Source: JAAYLC01 sp964636665
GTDB lineage: Bacteria > Bacteroidota > Bacteroidia > Flavobacteriales > Flavobacteriaceae
Reading direction: 5' to 3'
Length of the DNA: 11,615 nt
Assembly (NCBI GenBank): GCA_964636665.1
Contig: CAZWVT010000055.1
Span: 1 to 11,615 of the forward strand
Shown: piece by piece, positions 6,465 to 11,615 of the stretch
How positions within the stretch are numbered: position 1 is the stretch's first letter
Layout: the number at the start of each line of letters is the position of its first letter
Notes under the pieces: model-generated
The model's database searches: none
The model's input: only the letters and a program-made list of their open reading frames with translations
Told to the model about the DNA's origin: nothing
Translations under genes and position numbers: made by a program

Positions 6465-6940
6465 CGCGTAATTTTCAAAATTCGTTTTTCAAATCCATTT
6501 TTAATATTTTTTATAAACCTGTCTCTGTCTTTGATGTGCATAGAATACACATACAACACTTTACGATCGTTGGAAACGTCAATGCTCAAAGTTCCCGGCG
6601 TAAGCGAAACCAAATTGGTAAGAAAAGTAATTTCGATATCGGATTTTGCATCCAAAGGAACGCCGACAATTCCGGGTTTCAGATTTTTGTGAGAAACAAT
6701 AACAAAATATGCCGCTTGCAAATTTGCAAGAACCAATTCGTAAATAAAAAATAAGATAAATGCAATAATTCTGGGAACCAACCGGAAATATTTGGTCTCT
6801 TCACGATTGATGGTAATGATTCTAAGAATTATAAAGCTCAATAAAAATCCAAAAGTGAAATTGGAAAAGGTGGAGTCTCCCGTAAGAATCACCCACATCA
6901 GCATCAGTAAAACATTGCTGAGAAATATGGAACTTTTCAT
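6461..6940 (-). CDS. mrpE: Na+/H+ antiporter subunit E
   Basis: This 159-residue subunit belongs to the MNHE family. It has N-terminal membrane helices (about 4-20 and 26-43, with another at 55-80) and a cytoplasmic C-terminal domain. The domain contains the signature LVSLTPGTLSIDV at 110-122 and VLYVYSMHI at 128-136; the Thr-Pro pair at 114-115 is the family's most conserved spot. The end is basic (FEKRILKITR). In studied Bacillus complexes MrpE supports assembly and full activity of the MrpA-D core. The start lies 12 bp after the mrpD stop, the largest gap in the operon, and the end overlaps mrpF by 4 bp. Length and motif order are normal. Confidence 0.95.
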   Translation of the reverse strand: MKSSIFLSNVLLMLMWVILTGDSTFSNFTFGFLLSFIILRIITINREETKYFRLVPRIIAFILFFIYELVLANLQAAYFVIVSHKNLKPGIVGVPLDAKSDIEITFLTNLVSLTPGTLSIDVSNDRKVLYVYSMHIKDRDRFIKNIKNGFEKRILKITR

Positions 6941-6952
6941 AATCTGTTCAAT

Positions 6953-8461
6953 TTAGTTTCCTAATACAGCATCTATATATTGCTGCTTGTTAATTAATTG
7001 GTCACTGACTATCAGTGCCAATTGTTGTACTTTTTCTGCTCCAAATCCTATCATCAGTGAGATTATTGTCAAAACAACAATCGGGACAATCATTTCTACT
7101 TTATGAAGCAGTCTTAGGTCTTTAAAATACAAAAAAGATTCTCTTTTTTTTATTTCGGGTCGAGATTTCCAAAAAACTTGTGCCCACATTCTCGCAATGA
7201 TGAACAAAGTCATAAACGTTCCGAAAAGAACAGCGGCTATTAACCAACCGCCATATTTGGTGTTCAAGCTTTCGGAAATAAAAGCAATTTTAGGCCAAAA
7301 GCCTGATAGTGGCGGAATTCCTACCAACGAAAAAAATGAAATTGCCATAACCAACGACAGGATGGGATGTTTTGCATACATGCCGCCCAAATCGCGTATG
7401 CTGTATGTTCCTTTCAATTTATAAATCAGTCCGCTAATCATAAACACATTGGATTTGACAATGATGTCGTGTATCAGGTAAAATATGACTCCGGCAATTG
7501 CCAATTCTGTATGGAGGCCGAGTCCGATTATCATATATCCGATGTGACAGATAATAAGATAAGAAAACATTTTGGTAATGTTATTTTGGATTAAAGCTCC
7601 CAAAGCACCACTAAATATAGTGAGACCTCCTAAAACCAAAATTACCGTATTTAAAAATTCGATATCGAAGAAAATCAGCGTAAAGGTTCTAATCAATGCA
7701 TAAACGCCCAACTTGGTTAACAATCCACCAAAGATAGCGGAAATAGCTGCAGGCGGCGTGTGATAGGAAGCAGGCAACCAAAAATACATAGGGAAAACGG
7801 CGGCTTTAATACCAAAACCTATCAAAAACAGGAGTCCGGTTATTTCAACCAATCCTTGGTTTTCTAACTGAGAAATTTTTATGGATAAATCTGCCATATT
7901 GAGCGATCCCGTCAGTCCATACAACACCGCAATAGCAGTTAAAAATATTACTGAAGCAAAAACATTTAAAGTAAAATATTTTATTGCTCCTTCCAATTGT
8001 CTTTTCTCGCCTCCCAAAGTAATCATCACAAAAGAGCTGATGATAATCATTTCAAACCATACGTAAAGATTAAAAACATCTCCGGTAAGGAAAGCACCAT
8101 TTAAACCTAATAATAAAAAATGAAATATGGGATAATATCCAAAACTTAGCCTGTCGCGATCCATGCTTCCTGCGGAATACATAGAAACGGCAATTCCGCA
8201 AATAGAGGTTAATAAAACCAAGGTGGCAGCCAACATATCACCCACAAATGTAATTCCCAACGGTGCCGGCCAGTTTCCGGCATTGTAGGTTAAAATGCCT
8301 TCATCCCAGATGGTGATAAAAAATACGACGGCAATAATAAAACCGATGAGGTTTCCAACAACGCTAATTGCTTTTTGCCAACGATTTTGTCTCCACAAAA
8401 AAAGTGTGATGACTGCAAAAAACAGTTGGTTTATAATCGGAAATAAAATAATGTCATTCAT
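6953..8461 (-). CDS. mrpD: Na+/H+ antiporter subunit D (complex I NuoM/N-like)
   Basis: This is a 502-residue polytopic inner-membrane protein of the proton-conducting membrane transporter family, with about 14 expected helices. Conserved charged residues expected for proton or ion transfer are present: Glu137 in YVWFEMIIISSF, Lys219 in GFGIKAAVFP, Lys250 in GGLLTKLGVYAL, Lys336 in HDIIVKSNVF, and Lys391 in the SGFWPKIAF segment. The FPMYFWLPASYHTPPAAISA loop (223-242) is the family hallmark. Together with MrpA it forms the two antiporter-like modules of the complex, homologous to NuoL/M/N. The start is an ATGA overlap with the mrpC stop. No truncation or missing key residue is seen. The neighbouring mrp subunits, and the absence of other nuo or hydrogenase genes, exclude a complex I or hydrogenase subunit. 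Confidence 0.96.
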   Translation of the reverse strand: MNDIILFPIINQLFFAVITLFLWRQNRWQKAISVVGNLIGFIIAVVFFITIWDEGILTYNAGNWPAPLGITFVGDMLAATLVLLTSICGIAVSMYSAGSMDRDRLSFGYYPIFHFLLLGLNGAFLTGDVFNLYVWFEMIIISSFVMITLGGEKRQLEGAIKYFTLNVFASVIFLTAIAVLYGLTGSLNMADLSIKISQLENQGLVEITGLLFLIGFGIKAAVFPMYFWLPASYHTPPAAISAIFGGLLTKLGVYALIRTFTLIFFDIEFLNTVILVLGGLTIFSGALGALIQNNITKMFSYLIICHIGYMIIGLGLHTELAIAGVIFYLIHDIIVKSNVFMISGLIYKLKGTYSIRDLGGMYAKHPILSLVMAISFFSLVGIPPLSGFWPKIAFISESLNTKYGGWLIAAVLFGTFMTLFIIARMWAQVFWKSRPEIKKRESFLYFKDLRLLHKVEMIVPIVVLTIISLMIGFGAEKVQQLALIVSDQLINKQQYIDAVLGN

Positions 8462-8811
8462 GAGTAAACATCTGTTGAATTCATTTGATACAAGTCATCG
8501 GTTTTCGCCACCAAATAAGCTCTTTTAATCAGCACAATGGCAAATGCTTGTAGTCCAAAACTAATTACGATAGCCGTTAATATCAATGCTTGTGGAATGG
8601 GGTCGGCATAAATTTCTGTCAACATCGTATTGTCGGGAGAAATGATTGCCGGCGATCCTTTGGTTATGCCGCCCAATAAAAAAATCAACAGATTGGCACC
8701 GTTGCCCAACAATATCAATCCGATAATAAGTTTTACAAGACTTCGTCTGAGCATCATATAAATCCCCGAGGCATATAAAAGTCCAACTACGATTGCAAGT
8801 ATCAATTCCAT
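8458..8811 (-). CDS. mrpC: Na+/H+ antiporter subunit C (NuoK-like)
   Basis: This 117-residue subunit is homologous to NuoK of complex I. It has three helices, about 4-20, 27-48 and 73-96. Family sequence is clear: LLGNGANLLIFLLGG at 34-48 and the near-invariant DPIPQALILTAIVISFG at 70-86. A short polar tail follows. NuoK-like subunits line the proton path next to the antiporter modules; the strongly conserved helix-two Glu of complex I is not evident at the matching spot here, as is usual for MrpC. It starts 3 bp after the mrpB stop and its TGA overlaps the mrpD ATG by 4 bp. Size is normal. Confidence 0.95.
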   Translation of the reverse strand: MELILAIVVGLLYASGIYMMLRRSLVKLIIGLILLGNGANLLIFLLGGITKGSPAIISPDNTMLTEIYADPIPQALILTAIVISFGLQAFAIVLIKRAYLVAKTDDLYQMNSTDVYS

Positions 8812-8814
8812 AAT

Positions 8815-9225
8815 TTATGTAGCTTCTGATATGGTGAATATAATGGTTAAAGTAACTCCGAGTACGGTAAAATAAATTCCTAAGTCAAAAAATAGAGTGG
8901 ATCCAATATGTCCGATTACCGGAATGGGTTCGGATTCCCAAATTCCCGTCATAAAAGGTTTGTTGCTTAATAATGGAACAATTGCGCTCAACAAAGAGAT
9001 TCCCAATCCGAAAGGCATTATAAATCCAGGGTGTATTTTTAATAATTTTTTTGTTCTGTTTAGTCCATTGGCAAAAGCGTGTAACACAAAAGCAATTGCA
9101 GCAATCAATCCGCCAATAAATCCACCGCCGGGCAGGTTGTGTCCGCGCAAAAGAATAAAAATCGAAAATAACAGCAATAGCGGCAGTAAATAATTGGATG
9201 CAGTACGTAATACTATGGTGTTCAT
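8815..9225 (-). CDS. mrpB: Na+/H+ antiporter subunit B
   Basis: This 136-residue subunit has four helices, about 9-26, 36-51, 69-86 and 112-132. The MnhB-family motif RGHNLPGGGFIGG at 27-39 connects the first two helices, and FFDLGIYFTVLGVTLTI at 112-128 is the typical last helix. The domain is related to the C-terminal part of MrpA. It is separate from MrpA here, which makes this a seven-gene (group 1 type) operon rather than the six-gene form with a fused MrpA-B. It lies 3 bp from mrpA and 3 bp from mrpC, so all three should be translated from one message. Confidence 0.95.
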   Translation of the reverse strand: MNTIVLRTASNYLLPLLLLFSIFILLRGHNLPGGGFIGGLIAAIAFVLHAFANGLNRTKKLLKIHPGFIMPFGLGISLLSAIVPLLSNKPFMTGIWESEPIPVIGHIGSTLFFDLGIYFTVLGVTLTIIFTISEAT

Positions 9226-9228
9226 AGG

Positions 9229-11529
9229 TTAATCTTTTTGATGTAATCTTAATTTTAATAATGAATAAACGCCAAGAGCAGCAATGGTCAGCACCACTGA
9301 TTCCATAAGCGTATCAATCCCTCTGAAATCAACGAGAATTACGTTTACTACGTTTTTTCCTTTCGCCATAGTATAGGCATTTTCCGCATAAAATTGACTG
9401 ATTTCATTGGTGTTGGTCACTTGCCATACTTCCAGCGCCAATAAGGCAATTAAAGTTCCGAAAGTGGTTGCTATTACAATGTCTTTAATCCGATTTCTTG
9501 GATTGGTCAAGTTGAGATATTTCGGCAAACGATACAATACCAGTACGAAGAGAATCATCGTAAGCGTGTCTATGGAGAATTGTGTCATCGCCAAATCCGG
9601 TGCGCTGTAAAATAAAAAGATAAGACTGATAGACAATCCTACGATTCCCAATGCGGCAACGGCTGCCAATCGAGATTGTGTGATAACAGCAAAAAGCACA
9701 CTGATAATTAGAATAATCAAAGTTGCCAATTCCGGAAAGGTGATGGCAGTCATCTCCTCGAAATTCACTTTTAACTGAATGTGGGAAATCAATAAAAAGC
9801 CCAGCAAGAAAACAACAAAAAGTAAAATAGTATTGATATAATTCCGCAGGTATCCGTTTTGAAAGAAATTTGTCCACTTTAATGATAACTTTTCAAAAAT
9901 GAATCCGCCTTTTAAGACTACTGTTTTAGGAGAAAAAGTTTCGCATCTTTCAAAAAAGGCAATTCTTTTATCGGAAGGTTTCATTCTGAAATAAATCAAC
10001 AATCCGATGAGGATGGTGAACATACTCAATCCAAGCACTAAATTAAATCCGTGCCATAATTTTAGGTGAAGGGCATCTTCTGCTACTTGCAAAGCTGTAA
10101 GAGTCGGTACAACCAAACTGTTTTGAATCAATAAAGGGAAAATTCCGATAATGATACTCAACAAAGCTAAAATTGCCGGCGGAATCCACAATTGGGGTTT
10201 TGGCATGGTAATTTTTTCGTATTCTGTCGGTAACTTTCCTATAAACGGTTTAACGCCCACTTGAAAACCGGAGTAAAACAGTAGAATATTGGTGAATACC
10301 GCAAGACCCGTAAGAATCCAATTCCATTTTTCAGCTTCCAATGCTGCTTCATAGATTAAATCTTTTCCAAGAAATCCAAATGTCGGAGGCACGCCTCCAT
10401 TGGATAAAGCCGCGAGAAAACCAATGATGGCAATAGGCATTAATACTTTATTTAATCCGGCCAGTTTTCTGATGTCCCGCGTATGTGTTTTATGGTCGAT
10501 AATTCCCGTGATTAAGAACAGCGTAGCCTTGTACAGCGCATGAACTAAAATAAATACGCTTGCTGCAAGAATGGCTTTGTTAGTTCCCAATCCGGTGAGA
10601 AAAACCATTACGCCCAAAGCAGAAATAGTAGAGTAAGCAAGGATGGCTTTTAAATCTGTTTTAGATACGATTTGGATGGCGGCATAAACCATTGTGACAG
10701 ATCCGAAAATAATCAGTGTGTAATGCCAAATATTTTGACCGCCCAAAACCGGCGTAAAACGCATTAGCAAATAAATACCGGCTTTAACCATCGTTGCCGA
10801 ATGCAGATAAGTAGAGACCGGTGTTGGCGCCCGCATCGCTCCCGGAAGCCAGAAATGAAAAGGAAATTGTGCAGACTTGGTAAATGCAGCACCGAACAAT
10901 AGAAATATAATCGGAATATAGTATGCGCTTTGTGCAATAATATCTTTGGCTCCCAACATTTCTATGATGCTGTATGTTCCGGCGATACTTCCTAAAATAA
11001 TCGAGAATCCCAGAAAGAGCACGCCGCCGAATCCTGTTACAGATAAGGCGATAATTGCATTTTTTCGGGATATTTTATCATCATTATTAAAACCGATAAG
11101 GAAAAAAGAACTGATGCTGGTAATTTCCCAAAAAAGAAAAAGCGTTATGACATTGTCTGACAAAACCACGCCTAACATTGCCGCCATAAACAAACCGAGA
11201 TAGCCGTAAAAACGATCTAAGTACTTATGGCCTTTCAGATATTCGGAAGCATAGAGGAAAACCAAAAAACCGATGCCGCTGATTAGCAATGAAAACATCA
11301 AGGACAATCCGTCTAAGGTAAAATCGAGATTGATTCCGAACGATGGCAGCCATGAAACGCTTTGGACAATAGTATCACCGTTGGCAATCGGTTTGATGTA
11401 TTGTGAAAAATACAGAAAAATACCTAAGGGCACGGCAGCAAATAAAATCGATAAACGCTGTTTTAAGAACTTTCCGAAAAAGACAAGTACAAGGGCAAAA
11501 ACAACTCCTGTAAGAATAGCTCCAAGCAT
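9229..11529 (-). CDS. mrpA: Na+/H+ antiporter subunit A (complex I NuoL-like)
   Basis: This is the largest subunit, 766 residues, first gene of the operon. Residues about 1-510 form the NuoL-like antiporter module with the expected charged residues: Glu135 in LFWEITSISS, Lys218 in AFTKSAQFP, His243 and Lys249 in the YLHSATMVKAGIYLL segment, Lys334 in HALYKATLFL, and Lys389 in GFLGKDLIYEA. The loop PFHFWLPGAMRAPTPVS (223-239) is diagnostic. Residues about 596-670 are the MBH-type domain, with Asp645 in SAPDLAMTQFSIDTL, and 684-760 the MbhE-like part (VNVILVDFRGIDTLMES). The C-terminal part is what separates MrpA from MrpD and NuoL and is linked to Na+ handling. Length is slightly below the roughly 800 residues of Bacillus MrpA. 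The ATG at 11529 gives a normal first helix; a good promoter ends about 18 bp upstream. Confidence 0.96.
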   Translation of the reverse strand: MLGAILTGVVFALVLVFFGKFLKQRLSILFAAVPLGIFLYFSQYIKPIANGDTIVQSVSWLPSFGINLDFTLDGLSLMFSLLISGIGFLVFLYASEYLKGHKYLDRFYGYLGLFMAAMLGVVLSDNVITLFLFWEITSISSFFLIGFNNDDKISRKNAIIALSVTGFGGVLFLGFSIILGSIAGTYSIIEMLGAKDIIAQSAYYIPIIFLLFGAAFTKSAQFPFHFWLPGAMRAPTPVSTYLHSATMVKAGIYLLMRFTPVLGGQNIWHYTLIIFGSVTMVYAAIQIVSKTDLKAILAYSTISALGVMVFLTGLGTNKAILAASVFILVHALYKATLFLITGIIDHKTHTRDIRKLAGLNKVLMPIAIIGFLAALSNGGVPPTFGFLGKDLIYEAALEAEKWNWILTGLAVFTNILLFYSGFQVGVKPFIGKLPTEYEKITMPKPQLWIPPAILALLSIIIGIFPLLIQNSLVVPTLTALQVAEDALHLKLWHGFNLVLGLSMFTILIGLLIYFRMKPSDKRIAFFERCETFSPKTVVLKGGFIFEKLSLKWTNFFQNGYLRNYINTILLFVVFLLGFLLISHIQLKVNFEEMTAITFPELATLIILIISVLFAVITQSRLAAVAALGIVGLSISLIFLFYSAPDLAMTQFSIDTLTMILFVLVLYRLPKYLNLTNPRNRIKDIVIATTFGTLIALLALEVWQVTNTNEISQFYAENAYTMAKGKNVVNVILVDFRGIDTLMESVVLTIAALGVYSLLKLRLHQKD

Positions 11530-11546
11530 ATAAAAATCGGTTTCAG

Positions 11547-11580
11547 CAAAAATAATTTATTTTTTTTAGTACACGACAAA
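11547..11580 (-). promoter_or_regulatory. Bacteroidota-type promoter of the mrp operon
   Basis: On the minus strand TTTG (11580-11577) is followed after 22 nt by TATTTTTG (11554-11547), a full match to the -7 consensus TAnnTTTG with an acceptable spacer. Transcription would start near 11540, about 11 nt before the mrpA ATG, so the leader is very short. No other TAnnTTTG was noticed between the mrp genes, which fits a single seven-gene transcript. Confidence 0.55.
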
Positions 11581-11587
11581 AAATATA

Positions 11588-11605
11588 ATTGATTGAAAAA
11601 TCAAT
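11588..11605. repeat. Inverted repeat upstream of the mrp promoter
   Basis: ATTGATT (11588-11594) and AATCAAT (11599-11605) are perfect 7-bp arms around four bases. It lies just upstream of the -33 box of the mrp promoter. It could be a regulator-binding site. Alternatively it is a weak terminator for a leftward gene beyond the window, since on the minus strand it is followed by TATATTTTTTG. The arms are A-T rich and may be chance. Confidence 0.35.
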
Positions 11606-11615
11606 AAAATAAGTT

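Noticed and set aside
9485..9877. A 130-codon frame on the minus strand overlapping the 3' part of mrpA.
   Set aside because: It is an out-of-frame shadow of the MBH/MbhE region of mrpA, which reads through intact with conserved residues.
1..11615. Search by eye for tRNA, rRNA, CRISPR repeats, transposase or prophage genes, toxin-antitoxin pairs and defence genes.
   Set aside because: None found: no spaced identical repeats, no cloverleaf-like segment in the short intergenic gaps, and every sizeable open frame belongs to an ordinary family.

Overview
This is a low-GC window from a member of the Bacteroidota, most likely the class Flavobacteriia. The evidence is two proteins with type IX secretion (T9SS) C-terminal sorting domains, small membrane and Smr families typical of flavobacteria, and upstream sequences matching the Bacteroidota promoter consensus (TTTG, about 19 nt, TAnnTTTG) instead of E. 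coli-like -35/-10 boxes. No genus can be named from what is visible. The window holds 14 protein-coding genes, one cut by the left edge. No RNA gene, CRISPR array, insertion sequence or prophage gene was seen, and no gene-free stretch exceeds 300 bases.

Left part (1-2430): the C-terminal 412 residues of a secreted Ig-like protein with a T9SS sorting domain run rightward into a strong hairpin terminator. That terminator is shared with a convergent leftward gene for a small secreted PepSY-like protein. A rightward gene for type II 3-dehydroquinate dehydratase (aroQ, shikimate pathway) follows.

Middle part (2431-5808): a leftward cluster runs from a 642-residue T9SS-exported surface protein into a DUF2752 membrane protein (11-bp gap) and a 'CCC motif' membrane protein (56-bp gap). 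Across a 182-bp divergent promoter region lies a rightward gene for a stand-alone Smr-domain protein.

Right part (5828-11529): a complete seven-gene leftward operon, mrpA-mrpB-mrpC-mrpD-mrpE-mrpF-mrpG, encodes a multisubunit Na+(K+)/H+ antiporter related to the membrane arm of respiratory complex I. Genes overlap or are at most 12 bp apart, and one good promoter lies just upstream of mrpA. Together these subunits should form one inner-membrane complex that uses the proton gradient to expel Na+ and keep the cytoplasm from becoming alkaline or salty.

The window is mainly ordinary flavobacterial core and accessory content; I do not see a clearly new defence or mobile system. The points most worth a second look are the T9SS cargo/DUF2752/CCC cluster, the domain nested inside an Ig repeat of the first protein, a possible -1 frameshift heptamer in the Smr gene, and an inverted repeat upstream of the mrp promoter.
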